A stretch of DNA of 64,000 nt from Bog-113 sp965226755 (GTDB lineage Bacteria; Acidobacteriota; Terriglobia; Bryobacterales; Bryobacteraceae): NCBI GenBank assembly GCA_965226755.1, contig CBDDDT010000003.1, positions 930,001 to 994,000 of the forward strand, in the 5' to 3' direction. This document shows, one piece after another, positions 1-7,636 of the stretch. Each line of letters opens with the position of its first letter. The stretch's first letter is position 1. Below the pieces are notes generated by a model, which made no database searches, was not told the DNA's origin, and saw only the letters and a list, made by a program, of their open reading frames with translations. A program made the translations under genes and the position numbers.

Positions 1-347
1 ATGAGCTCGATCTGGGTGACGAGGAACTGGTCGGCGTCACTGGGCGCGTTCACCTGCACGGCGTCCTGGCCGATGATGCCGCTGGGCGCGCGGCGGTCGA
101 CGTCAATGCGCGCGGTGGATTCGTAGACCGGCGTGAGGCGCGCGCAGACGATCCAGGTGATCAACATACAAAAGGCGATGAAGCCGAGGATTTTCCATTT
201 GCTGCGCTTGAGAATCCAGAGGTAATGGGAGAGCGGGAGCGAGCCGGGCTGGAGCTCGATATCGGCCTGGGGCGACGGGATGTAGCGCGGGATGCGCTCG
301 AGTTCGTTGCCGTGCGCGGAGTGGCGGTCGAGTTTTTCTGGCGTCAT
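1..347 (-). CDS. Wzc/GumC-type polysaccharide chain-length determinant, N-terminal part only
   Basis: The reading frame starts at an ATG (347-345) and is open to the left edge, giving about 115 residues. After a Pro-rich cytosolic start (MTPEKLDRHS...) comes YLWILKRSKWKILGF and a single hydrophobic segment, then a periplasmic stretch LTPVYESTARIDVDR. This is the Wzz-domain layout: short cytosolic tail, TM1, then the 'Y.s.a.i.v' strand. Such proteins set exopolysaccharide chain length and often carry a C-terminal tyrosine kinase, which would lie outside the window. The start follows the OPX gene stop by 11 bases, so the two are almost certainly co-transcribed. Whether a kinase domain is present cannot be seen. 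Confidence 0.8.
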   Translation of the reverse strand, partial: MTPEKLDRHSAHGNELERIPRYIPSPQADIELQPGSLPLSHYLWILKRSKWKILGFIAFCMLITWIVCARLTPVYESTARIDVDRRAPSGIIGQDAVQVNAPSDADQFLVTQIEL

Positions 348-358
348 TGCTGTTCTCT

Positions 359-1315
359 CTAATAGTGATAGGCGAGCGCGCCGGCGACGGTTTGTCCCGT
401 GCCCGCGATGCGGTCTAGCGCGCCCATGGTCAATTTCTTACCGTGGTTTTCCGGTATATAAAGGATGTCGTCGGGGAAGACGGGGATGTCGGGGGACTTG
501 CGGGCCATGATGCGGCTGAGCTCGACGGGGATCTCGGTGCGGGCGCTGGTGACTTTGTCGCGGCGGTAGATGTACGCGAGTTTGGCGGAATAGGGCAGGG
601 TTCCCTGGCTGAGCGCGAGGGCTTTTAGGAGCGTGGTGTCCGAATTGTCCTGCATGGGGAAGGCGCCGGGGAGCTTGACGTTGCCGGCCACGAAGATTTT
701 GCCGACTTCGGGGACGCGGACTTCCTCGCCGCCGTGGAGACGGACGTTGACCGCGGGGTCGGCGGAATCGATGAGGCCGCGGACGGGGATTCTCTGGACG
801 GCGGTTTCGACGACGCCGTCGGGGCGGGCGGTTTTGCGGGTGAGGAGGATTTCGGGTCCGGCTTCGGGCGCGAGGCCGCCGGCTTTGGCGATGGCGTCCA
901 AGAGGGTGGAATCGCTCATGGCCTGGAAGGTGAGCGGGGTGCGGACGGCGCCGACGACGCTGACGGGTTTGGAGCGGTATTCGGCGACGGAGACGTTGAC
1001 GACGGGATCGACCATGGTTTGAGTGGATTTGAGCTGGCGGGCGAGCGCGTCTTCGAGCTGGACGGGCATGAGTCCGGCGGCGGGGATGCGGCCGAGGATG
1101 GGGAGCGCGAGGGTGCCGTCGGAGCTGACGCGGAAGGTGCGGGTGAGCTCAGGGCAGTCGAAGACGGTAATGGAGATGAGGTCGTCCGGGCCGATGTTCT
1201 GGGCGGGGAGGACGTCGCCCGAGGATGAGGCGGGCGCGATGCGCGGAACCGGCGAGGGCGCCGGAGATTGGGCGTGCAGGGAGACGGCAAGGGCGCAGAG
1301 AACGAGACGCTTCAT
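359..1315 (-). CDS. OPX-family polysaccharide export protein (Wza/GumB-like)
   Basis: A 318-residue secreted protein. It starts MKRLVLCALAVSLHAQ, a cleavable signal peptide without a convincing lipobox. The Poly_export domain follows (about residues 40-125: GPDDLISITVFDCPEL, then DGTLALPILGRI). Two SLBB-like repeats come next, around SVVGAVRTPLTF and IFVAGNVKLPGAF, and the conserved FPDDILYIPE is near the end. OPX proteins form or cap the outer-membrane channel for exopolysaccharide. It lies between a small RHH-like protein (10-base gap) and the Wzc-like gene (11-base gap). This matches the usual OPX-PCP order of Wzx/Wzy-type export operons. Confidence 0.9.
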   Translation of the reverse strand: MKRLVLCALAVSLHAQSPAPSPVPRIAPASSSGDVLPAQNIGPDDLISITVFDCPELTRTFRVSSDGTLALPILGRIPAAGLMPVQLEDALARQLKSTQTMVDPVVNVSVAEYRSKPVSVVGAVRTPLTFQAMSDSTLLDAIAKAGGLAPEAGPEILLTRKTARPDGVVETAVQRIPVRGLIDSADPAVNVRLHGGEEVRVPEVGKIFVAGNVKLPGAFPMQDNSDTTLLKALALSQGTLPYSAKLAYIYRRDKVTSARTEIPVELSRIMARKSPDIPVFPDDILYIPENHGKKLTMGALDRIAGTGQTVAGALAYHY

Positions 1316-1325
1316 GAGGTTTTCC

Positions 1326-1613
1326 TTAAGGAATGCCGACCGCGACGGCCGCGGAGCTGAGATGGGCGGGGGCTTGGACGAGTTCGGAGATGCGGTCGAC
1401 CTCGGCGCGAAGGCAGAGGACCTGGTGCTGGAGCTGGAGCAGGATGTCGCCTTCCGGGACTGCCTGTTCGCTGATGAAGTGAAGCGTGGCGGCGCGGGCG
1501 AGCGAAGAGACGCTGCGGACGCGTTTTCCGGGGCAACACATCTCGGCGGCCGCGTACTCGGCGGCGGAGAGGCGGAAGCTGACCATGCGGTCTTTTTTGT
1601 TCAGGACAGACAT
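1326..1613 (-). CDS. small ribbon-helix-helix-like protein inside the exopolysaccharide operon
   Basis: A 95-residue protein. Its ATG (1613) lies inside the end of the NusG-like gene, a 13-base overlap. The N-terminus, KKDRMVSFRLSAAEYAAAE, reads as a ribbon-helix-helix strand followed by a helix, as in MobC/CopG-like proteins. The remainder is helical (LLQLQHQVLCLRAEVDRISEL), which could be a short coiled coil. There is no signal peptide or membrane segment. The overlap with the antiterminator and the 10-base gap to the OPX gene indicate translational coupling and support a real gene. A regulatory or adaptor role in exopolysaccharide expression is inferred from position only. Confidence 0.65.
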   Translation of the reverse strand: MSVLNKKDRMVSFRLSAAEYAAAEMCCPGKRVRSVSSLARAATLHFISEQAVPEGDILLQLQHQVLCLRAEVDRISELVQAPAHLSSAAVAVGIP

Positions 1614-2170
1614 GCGCGGACGTCGCTGGAATCGACTTCAACGGCTACGGAACGTTGGAGGATTTCGATGGTGATGATGAGCCGGGAGGCGGACTTTTGC
1701 AGGAGAAAAAGACCTTCTACTCCGGTGAAGGGGCCCTGGCAGACGCGGACCTTCTGGCCGGCGTTCATGAACGGGAACGGGCGGGCGAGGCCGTTGGCGG
1801 TGATGCGGCGGAGAGATTCGATTTCGGAATCGTCAATGGGCTGGAGACGCGGGCCGATGGAGAGGATCTTATGGACGGCCGGGGTGGTGACGATAGGGAG
1901 CGTGTGCGCGGGGTCAAAGCGGGAGAAGACATAGCCGGGGAAGAGCGCGGCTTCCGCTTTACGAATGCGATCAGTGTAACGGCGCGGGTCGGGGTAAGTA
2001 GGAGCGAATGACTCGAAGCCCTTGCGCTCGAGGAGCGACTTCACCAGGGGTTCGGACTTAGCGCGGACCTTGAGGGCGAACCAGGCCAGGCCGGGCGCCA
2101 CGCAAGACAAAAGAGGCGCGGGTGAGACAGCATGATTGACAGTTGTAAGCACGAGTGAGTGTGAGGACAA
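1601..2170 (-). CDS. NusG/RfaH-like (UpxY-type) transcription antiterminator
   Basis: Up to 189 residues. The NusG N-terminal domain begins at WFALKVRAKSEP and includes ALFPGYVFSRFD. A KOW-type C-terminal domain begins at AGQKVRVCQGPFTGVEG. Specialised NusG paralogues at the head of surface-polysaccharide operons bind RNA polymerase and carry it past early pause or termination sites. The first-gene position, ahead of RHH, OPX and Wzc genes, fits that role. The start is uncertain: the longest frame uses TTG at 2170, but an in-frame GTG at 2101 begins seven residues before the NusG domain. The sequence before that is unlike NusG. Confidence 0.85.
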   Translation of the reverse strand: MSSHSLVLTTVNHAVSPAPLLSCVAPGLAWFALKVRAKSEPLVKSLLERKGFESFAPTYPDPRRYTDRIRKAEAALFPGYVFSRFDPAHTLPIVTTPAVHKILSIGPRLQPIDDSEIESLRRITANGLARPFPFMNAGQKVRVCQGPFTGVEGLFLLQKSASRLIITIEILQRSVAVEVDSSDVRACLS

Positions 2171-2226
2171 AGCTCCGCCCTTTTTTTCACATCCGAGGCA
2201 TTGGCCTCAAAATATGTTGTTTTAGA

Positions 2227-2273
2227 GCCGCCCGGTCGACCAAGTCCGGAGTACCGGTGGAGCATTGGGCGGC
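2227..2273 (-). promoter_or_regulatory. inverted repeat in the leader of the NusG-like gene
   Basis: GCCGCCC (2227-2233) and GGGCGGC (2267-2273) are perfect 7-base complements 33 bases apart. Inside the loop are the self-complementary GGTCGACC and two CCGG-containing blocks. The structure lies in the predicted leader transcript, just after the candidate promoter. It could be an attenuator or an RNA-polymerase pause/recruitment element for the antiterminator encoded next. No U-tract follows the stem directly. Confidence 0.35.
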
Positions 2274-2284
2274 TGTAGGTACTA

Positions 2285-2314
2285 GTTGTACCGGACAATG
2301 CCAGCTTTCGTCAA
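2285..2314 (-). promoter_or_regulatory. candidate promoter of the exopolysaccharide operon
   Basis: On the minus strand TTGACG (2314-2309) is followed after 18 bases by TACAAC (2290-2285), a fair sigma-70-type pair. It would give a leader of about 105 nt before the NusG-like gene. It was chosen by eye from a region with no other gene on this strand. Confidence 0.35.
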
Positions 2315-2384
2315 ACATTTTTTTGATTTTTTTTTGACAGGAGAGTTCGAGACCGAACACCGCGGCAGGTACTTACGATTCCTG

Positions 2385-2413
2385 TTGACAGATCGGGGAT
2401 CGATCCCTAATAC
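2385..2413 (+). promoter_or_regulatory. candidate promoter for the cysteine-rich secreted protein
   Basis: A perfect TTGACA (2385-2390) is followed after exactly 17 bases by TAATAC (2408-2413). It points at the gene starting at 2563 and would give a leader of about 140 nt. Confidence 0.45.
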
Positions 2414-2465
2414 TTGCGTAACTGCGCGGTAAGTGGTCCGCCGCCGCTGGCTTGGGGTCAGGGCG

Positions 2466-2505
2466 AGTAAGAATCACCGCGTGTTAGTGGTGAATTAGTA
2501 AGAAT
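2466..2505 (+). repeat. 9-base direct repeat flanking a hairpin in the leader of the cysteine-rich gene
   Basis: AGTAAGAAT occurs at 2466-2474 and again at 2497-2505, 31 bases apart. Between them lies a hairpin with arms TCACCGC and GTGGTGA (2474-2493, one G-U pair). It could be a regulatory protein site or an RNA structure; chance is possible. Confidence 0.3.
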
Positions 2506-2562
2506 TCGACTTAGAAATGAGTGTGATTTCGATAAGAAATCGCCGAACGGAGGTTCGAGAAG

Positions 2563-2877
2563 ATGACGAGACTCAAGACCGCGCTGGTATGCAGTACGCT
2601 GTGCTTATTTACAGTCGGGCTCTCCACGGGAGGGGCGGCGATTCTCAGTACCGTTCAGGAGTATTCGGGGGCGTGCTCATCATTAGGAGGGTTTCCCGGA
2701 CTGCTGCAGAAAGCGGGCTTCGTGGCCGCGGGCCCTTGTAAGCTGGATCCGATTCTGAAGCTGTGCGCGCATCATGAGTGCGTGACGGCGAAAAAGAAAT
2801 TAGGGGAATGCGTGAAGGTAGTGACGCGCAATGAAATAGCCTGTTTTTGCGAAGCGAAGCACGTCAGCGGCGATTGA
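2563..2877 (+). CDS. small secreted cysteine-rich protein of unknown function
   Basis: A 104-residue protein with an ATG 9 bases after a strong GGAGG ribosome-binding site. It begins with a clear signal peptide (MTRLKTALVCSTLCLFTVGL). The mature part carries seven cysteines, in SGAC, GPC, KLC, HEC, GEC, IAC and FC, spread so that several disulfides are likely. I do not recognise the family. The gene points against the exopolysaccharide genes, and its last 14 bases overlap the end of the convergent O-antigen ligase. A structural or protective envelope role is a guess. Confidence 0.7.
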   Translation: MTRLKTALVCSTLCLFTVGLSTGGAAILSTVQEYSGACSSLGGFPGLLQKAGFVAAGPCKLDPILKLCAHHECVTAKKKLGECVKVVTRNEIACFCEAKHVSGD

Positions 2878-4063
2878 CGCCGGGGTTATGGTCCTGATCG
2901 CGCGCGAAGACGGCGCCGAGAAGGACGAAGAGCCAGAGAGCGACGGGGGGTCTCTGCATCGGGAAGTCGATGAGGCTGTGGATGAGGCAGGATAAGATGC
3001 CGAGTCCCCAGAGCGACCGCCAGATTGCGGGGGCGCTGAGGAGCGTCATGGCGAGAAGGATGAGAGTAAGGGGAAGCCCGCCTTCGACGGCCCATTCGAC
3101 CCAGTCGTTATGGGCGTGGCTGAGGATTTCACCGTTGTCGGCGATGGCGTAAGGCGGGTAGGCGTTTTCGAAGTTCCCGAGGCCGAAGCCGGCGAGGGGA
3201 TGGGCGCGGATCATGGCGAAGGAAGAAGCGAGGATCTGGGCGCGCTCTTTGTAGGGATCGCGCTGCTCGAGACGCTGGGATAAGAAGCTCCAGCCGACGG
3301 CGACGGTGCAGGCGGCGATCACGAGAAGAACCGCGCTCAGGCCGCGGGCGGCGCTGCGAATGGCGGGCAGGCGGCGGCGGGCGAGCGCGAGCACCACAAC
3401 AATTTCGACAACCACGAGGAAAGACCCGGCCCGGGACGCGCCGGCGATGACGGAGGCGAAGAGCATTCCGGAGATCGCGGCGGCGAGCCAGAGGCGTTTG
3501 ACGTCCGAAAGGGCTTCAAAGAGCGCGAGGGGCAGGATCAGTTCGATCCACGCGGCGTAATGATCGCGGTTCGTAAAGGTTCCGAGATAAGGGCCGGAGG
3601 ACTCCGGGGTGAAGATGCCGAGGATTTGCTCGCCGCCGGCGAACCATTGGATGAGGGAAACGACGGCGAAGAGGAAGGTGAAGCCGAGCAGGGCGCGCAG
3701 GAAGGCGATGCGGATGGCGGGGCGCGCGGAGAATTGCAGGCAGATCCAGAAAGCGGCGATGTAAGTGAGCCAGCGCAGGAGAGCGTTGACGGTATCCCAA
3801 TTACTGATGGTGAGGCGGGTGAGTAACTGGATGACGCCGAGCAGGACTACAGCCGCGAGAGGGATGAGCGCGCGGGTGGCGAGCAGGCGATAAGGACGGA
3901 CGGCGCGGAGGAACAACCAGGCGGCGGCGAGGGCGAGTACGCCGACTTCGAAGATCGCCGTGGGCCAGAGGCTGTGGATCCAAATGGTGAGGATGGATTC
4001 AAAGCAGAGGAGTGCGAGGATAACCGCGGAGGCATAGGCGAGCGGGCGGGGCGGCGCGGTCAT
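2864..4063 (-). CDS. O-antigen ligase/Wzy_C-family polysaccharide polymerase or ligase
   Basis: A 399-residue membrane protein with about ten to twelve hydrophobic segments. The family signature region is central: TFTNRDHYAAWIELILP, then SRAGSFLVVVEIVV, then a long periplasmic loop with GFGLGNFENAYPPY and SHAHNDWVEWAVEGG. These (N/H-rich loop, 'HNdwle..vE.G') are the hallmarks of Wzy_C proteins, which join or polymerise undecaprenyl-linked glycans. It overlaps the upstream TPR gene by ATGA, so the two are translationally coupled. Ligase and polymerase cannot be told apart by sequence alone. Confidence 0.88.
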   Translation of the reverse strand: MTAPPRPLAYASAVILALLCFESILTIWIHSLWPTAIFEVGVLALAAAWLFLRAVRPYRLLATRALIPLAAVVLLGVIQLLTRLTISNWDTVNALLRWLTYIAAFWICLQFSARPAIRIAFLRALLGFTFLFAVVSLIQWFAGGEQILGIFTPESSGPYLGTFTNRDHYAAWIELILPLALFEALSDVKRLWLAAAISGMLFASVIAGASRAGSFLVVVEIVVVLALARRRLPAIRSAARGLSAVLLVIAACTVAVGWSFLSQRLEQRDPYKERAQILASSFAMIRAHPLAGFGLGNFENAYPPYAIADNGEILSHAHNDWVEWAVEGGLPLTLILLAMTLLSAPAIWRSLWGLGILSCLIHSLIDFPMQRPPVALWLFVLLGAVFARDQDHNPGVNRR

Positions 4064-5280
4064 GGGTCGAATCGTAGTTTGACTTCCTGCAGGGTGAGCG
4101 AGCCTTCGATGCGGACGGTTCCGAGGGACCGCTTATAGCGAAGAGATAGCTTACCCGATGCGGTGAGCGGGCCGGTGGAAAAGACAGCGGAAACTTCGCG
4201 CGGGGAAGTGTTAGTGGGAGTCAAGACGGGGCCGGCGAGGAGGGATTGGCCGGAATCGGAGAGGGTGAAGGCGAGGCCGGTGTCTCCGGAAAGTCCGCGG
4301 GTTTGATAGAGAGCGGAAAGGCGGTAACGGCGGGACGGCGCGAGGGGAAGAAACTGGGTGAGTAAGTCGCAATCCTCGGGCTGCTTACCGGAGAACTCGA
4401 AGCGGACGGCGTCGGGAGATTCCTGGCGATCGGCGAAGATGCCGGAAGAGGCGGGCATGCGCCAATCGAAGGCCTGCTGGAGGAACGGATGATGGAAGTC
4501 GCCATTAGTGAGACTGACGCCCTGGGCGGGGTTGAGGATGGGACCGGGCAGGAGATTGCGGCGGGAGAGCGCGTTCCAGATTTCGAGGGGAAGGGCTGGA
4601 TTGGACTGCTCGAGGAGATGGGTGGAGAAGTTCAGAAGGGCGGGAACGTCGGGAGACTGAGCGGCGGGGAGTAAGCGCGCGGCGACGGGGGCGGCGAGAT
4701 CCGGGCGGTTCCGGGCGATGAGGAAGTCGAGGTATTGGCGGAGCACGTCGGTGCGGGCGGGGATGGCGCGGGGAAGGATGGTGCGGGGATCCGGAGTCTG
4801 GCTCCAGCATAAGTCGAAGAGGGGAGTTACATCGTCGTAAGAAGCGGCGAGAGCGGCGCGCATGGCCGGCCAGAAGTGGAGCTGATCCTGATGGCGAGCG
4901 TAGAATTCGGCGAGTAACCAGCGGGGAGCCATGGTGCGGTCGAGAGCGACGGCGCGAAGGAGATTGCGTTCGGCGAGCTGAGTTTGGTTGTGTTCTTCGG
5001 CGATCTGGCTAAAGTCCATCCAGAGGGAGGAGTTGAGTGGGTTGAGGGAGACGGCGCGGCGCATGTTGGGGATGGCGGCAGAGGGGTCGGCGCGGGCGAG
5101 CTGGACGTAGTAATCGGGATTGGCGGGCGCGAGGCGAAGGGCGCGGGCGGTGGTTTCGTAGGAATGATCGAGGGCGATGTAATCGGCGAAACCGATGCGG
5201 GCGGAGCAGTAAGCGGCATAACAGGCGAGCGCGCAGAAGAGGGCGCTGAGAACGCGGGCGGGAATTGTTCCGGCGGGCAC
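4060..5280 (-). CDS. TPR protein with C-terminal beta-sandwich-like domain, linked to the polysaccharide locus
   Basis: A 406-residue protein starting at GTG 5280. One N-terminal hydrophobic segment (VLSALFCALACYAAYC) is a signal or anchor. About residues 40-240 are TPR-like helices with motifs such as ARALRLAPANPDYYVQLARA and AVSLNPLNSSLWMDFSQ. The last 150 residues are beta-rich (FEFSGKQPEDCDLLTQ, RYRLSALYQT, LSLRYKRSLG) and resemble a carbohydrate-binding jelly roll. It probably scaffolds or binds glycan in the periplasm and is coupled to the ligase gene by ATGA. The specific role is unknown. Confidence 0.75.
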   Translation of the reverse strand: MPAGTIPARVLSALFCALACYAAYCSARIGFADYIALDHSYETTARALRLAPANPDYYVQLARADPSAAIPNMRRAVSLNPLNSSLWMDFSQIAEEHNQTQLAERNLLRAVALDRTMAPRWLLAEFYARHQDQLHFWPAMRAALAASYDDVTPLFDLCWSQTPDPRTILPRAIPARTDVLRQYLDFLIARNRPDLAAPVAARLLPAAQSPDVPALLNFSTHLLEQSNPALPLEIWNALSRRNLLPGPILNPAQGVSLTNGDFHHPFLQQAFDWRMPASSGIFADRQESPDAVRFEFSGKQPEDCDLLTQFLPLAPSRRYRLSALYQTRGLSGDTGLAFTLSDSGQSLLAGPVLTPTNTSPREVSAVFSTGPLTASGKLSLRYKRSLGTVRIEGSLTLQEVKLRFDP

Positions 5281-5376
5281 GTTTCTTAGTATCGCTTTGC
5301 GGGTGACTGGTTGGGAATTGAGCGGCGATATAGATGAGAGGCGCGGCGCTTGTCATGCACTGAAACGTTAGATTCT

Positions 5377-6141
5377 ATGCGTTCACAGCAATACGGTATT
5401 TTTCGAGTGCGAGCCGTTCGCCTCTTGTTTTGCTTAGCCGTCAGCGTGGGAAGTTGTATCAGCGCCACACAATATCCGAACGCGGTGGCGCTTAGCGCGT
5501 TCCGATCGAACGGGAGCGCGCAGATCGCCGGCGCGAGCCCGGTCACTCTGACCAACAGCTTCTACCAAGCCGGGAGCATGTTCCTTCCCACGGCGTATAA
5601 GCTTGGGCCGAAAGACAGTTTCGAGGCTTTTTTCACGTATCAGGCACAGCCGTCGGCGGGCGGCCTGGCGGCGGACGGCCTTGCGCTCGTGATGCAGAAC
5701 GTTGGATTGAATGCGGCGGATTACCTGGGCTTGAGCGGGTCCGGATTGGGGTTTTTCACGCTCACGCCGATCCCGGCGATTGGAGTTACTTTCGATTTCT
5801 TCGTCAATGCCATCACCGGGAGTCCGGCTGGGACGATGGCGATCTCGACACCCGTGGGAGTGAACTTAGCCCAAGTTATCCCCAATCTTCCGGTCTTCCC
5901 AGGGACGGGCGCATATCGCGCGGTGTGGATTCAATATAACGGCGCGCAACGCACGCTTCAGGTTTATTACGCGGGTTCAAATACGCCACCCGCGAATCCG
6001 ATTTTGACGACCGTTCTTCCGACAGATTTGTCGACGCTGCTGGGCGGCGAGATGTACCTGGGCATTACGGGAGGCACGGGCGAATTCGATGCGATTCAGC
6101 AGGTAACCTCGTTCGCGGTGGAGTTTCAGACCAATCCGTAA
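5377..6141 (+). CDS. secreted L-type (legume-like) lectin domain protein
   Basis: A 254-residue protein. A TTG-started extension of nine residues is possible, but ATG 5377 gives a proper signal peptide (RAVRLLFCLAVSVGSCISA). The mature part reads as a single L-type lectin sandwich: NSFYQAGSMFLP at the start, ADGLALVMQN (the metal/sugar loop normally reads ADGlaFvi), AVWIQYNGAQRTLQVYY, and a final strand pair YLGITGGTGEFDAIQQVTSF. Such domains bind glycans outside the cell. It is divergent from the polysaccharide genes and 96 bases away, so recognition of the cell's own exopolysaccharide is one possibility. No enzyme domain is attached. Confidence 0.75.
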   Translation: MRSQQYGIFRVRAVRLLFCLAVSVGSCISATQYPNAVALSAFRSNGSAQIAGASPVTLTNSFYQAGSMFLPTAYKLGPKDSFEAFFTYQAQPSAGGLAADGLALVMQNVGLNAADYLGLSGSGLGFFTLTPIPAIGVTFDFFVNAITGSPAGTMAISTPVGVNLAQVIPNLPVFPGTGAYRAVWIQYNGAQRTLQVYYAGSNTPPANPILTTVLPTDLSTLLGGEMYLGITGGTGEFDAIQQVTSFAVEFQTNP

Positions 6142-6192
6142 GCGGGCGGCGCGGCTTGACAGAAAGGCGCGGGCGCGCAAGAATCGACTGGC

Positions 6193-6528
6193 ATGAACCG
6201 TTGGACCGCGGTCCTGATCCTTTTTGTAGCTTCCGTTTTGGAAGCGGGGGGCGACGCGTTGGTTCGGACCGCCCTGAAATCGTCGCAGATGGCGGCTCGC
6301 ATCGCACTGTTTGTAGGGGGAGCGGTGGTGCTTTTCCTGTATGGCTATGTGGTGAACGCGCCGCCGTGGGATTTCGGCAAGCTGCTGGGGCTCTATGTTG
6401 TCTTCTTTTTCGTCTCGGCGCAGCTTATTTCGTGGTTCGTGTTTCATCAGGCTCCGAGCCGCGGCGTATGGGTCGGGGGAGCGCTGATTGTGGGCGGGGG
6501 TCTGGTGATTGCGCTGTCGGAGGCTTGA
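6193..6528 (+). CDS. four-helix SMR/DMT-like small membrane protein
   Basis: 111 residues with four predicted membrane helices. The first helix holds ASVLEAGGDALVR, which lines up with the EmrE segment carrying the essential membrane glutamate (Glu17 here). The last helix, GGALIVGGGLVIAL, matches the glycine-rich end of SMR proteins. The family exports cationic compounds or guanidinium as antiparallel dimers, but EmrE residues beyond the glutamate are poorly kept. It stands alone on this strand, 51 bases after the lectin gene. Substrate unknown. Confidence 0.6.
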   Translation: MNRWTAVLILFVASVLEAGGDALVRTALKSSQMAARIALFVGGAVVLFLYGYVVNAPPWDFGKLLGLYVVFFFVSAQLISWFVFHQAPSRGVWVGGALIVGGGLVIALSEA

Positions 6529-6532
6529 GAGA

Positions 6533-7636
6533 TCAAAGCCGCATTCCGGCCCTCAGATCATGCGCGAGCAGGCGGTGGAACAGGTGCTCGCCGGCCTCCC
6601 TGCGCACGGACAGACGGCCCGCCCCGTAAGCCCTTGACCGGAGCCCGCGCTGCACAGCTTCGCAAACGGCCACATCTTCCCGCTGCACCAGGTCGCTTAC
6701 GGAAACACTTTCCTGCGGGTCTGCCGCGGCGTCCGGGGCGAAGTAGAAGTCAAAGATAACCTTAGTCCGGTCCACGCCCAAAGGGAGCACCAGATTGGTG
6801 TCCATCACGCCCTCGTAGGCGTTGATCATGAAGTTCGGATAGAGCCAGTAGTAGAAGGCGCGGTCTCCGGTCCGCGCGGTCTCGATCGCGCTCTGTTCGC
6901 CCGAATGCACGATGGGACTGGATTGGAGGCAATACCGCGCGCCGTTTTCGATGGTGTAGCGGGCATAATCGAGGACGCTGTTCAAGCCCTTGTGTAAGTA
7001 AGGAACGTGGTAGCCGCCATCGAGGTAGTTATCGACAAACACTTTCCAGTTACATTGAAGGAGATATTCGCGACGCTCGTGAAAGCGGAGGGCGGAAAGG
7101 CGCAGCGGGGCGATGCGCGGGATGAGATCGCCCAGAGATTCCTCCAAGGAGGGACCGTTGGGTTGCAAACAGATGAAGACAAATTGCTCCCAGACGGCCA
7201 CGCGCACCGGCATGAGCCCGTTGGCGGAGCGATCGAAGTCGCAGACGCCGGCGAAGTCGGGAGTTCCCTTGAGAGTTCCATCGAGACCGTAGGTCCAACC
7301 GTGATAGGGACACCGGAATAGCTGGACGGTTCCCGAATCGATTGGGGCGACCGCCGCGGCGTGGTGCCGGCAGACGTTGAAAAAGGCGCGCAAGACGCCG
7401 TCGGCGCCGCGGACGACGACGAGGGGTTCGCCGCCGAGTTCGATGGTGAAGAACTGTCCGGCGCGCTCGACCTGATCGGTGCGTCCCGCGAAGTGCCACG
7501 TTTGGCCGAAGACGCCGAGGCGCTCCAACTCCGCGATGCGCGGATCGGTGTACCAGGCGGCCGGAATGGTCGATGCTTTTTCGAGGGGCGCCTGGTCGTC
7601 GTAATCGGAAAGGAGGCGCTGGGTTTCGGGATTCAC
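6533..7636 (-). CDS. Rieske non-heme iron oxygenase, choline monooxygenase/GbcA-like
   Basis: A 367-residue protein. The GTG at 7636 overlaps the permease stop as GTGA and is the preferred start; the longer frame only adds sequence antisense to nothing conserved. The Rieske [2Fe-2S] ligands are C-R-H (about 89-91) and C-P-Y-H (109-112). The mononuclear iron site lies in NWKVFVDNYLDGGYH with the second His in VPYLHKGL (His210 and His215). That block is close to plant and bacterial choline monooxygenases, so a quaternary amine is the likely substrate. The oxygenase needs a reductase, which is not in the window. Coupling to an APC permease suggests uptake followed by oxidation of the same compound. 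Confidence 0.8.
   Translation of the reverse strand: MNPETQRLLSDYDDQAPLEKASTIPAAWYTDPRIAELERLGVFGQTWHFAGRTDQVERAGQFFTIELGGEPLVVVRGADGVLRAFFNVCRHHAAAVAPIDSGTVQLFRCPYHGWTYGLDGTLKGTPDFAGVCDFDRSANGLMPVRVAVWEQFVFICLQPNGPSLEESLGDLIPRIAPLRLSALRFHERREYLLQCNWKVFVDNYLDGGYHVPYLHKGLNSVLDYARYTIENGARYCLQSSPIVHSGEQSAIETARTGDRAFYYWLYPNFMINAYEGVMDTNLVLPLGVDRTKVIFDFYFAPDAAADPQESVSVSDLVQREDVAVCEAVQRGLRSRAYGAGRLSVRREAGEHLFHRLLAHDLRAGMRL

Larger units (their letters stand above)
2171..2562. other. 392-base divergent intergenic region
   Basis: This is the only gap over 300 bases in the window. It holds the leftward candidate promoter and leader hairpin, then a T-rich tract at 2316-2338. On the plus strand there is a second promoter (2385-2413), a 9-base direct repeat and a small hairpin (TCACCGC/GTGGTGA, 2474-2493) ahead of the cysteine-rich gene. 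No coding potential was seen inside it beyond short chance frames. Confidence 0.6.
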
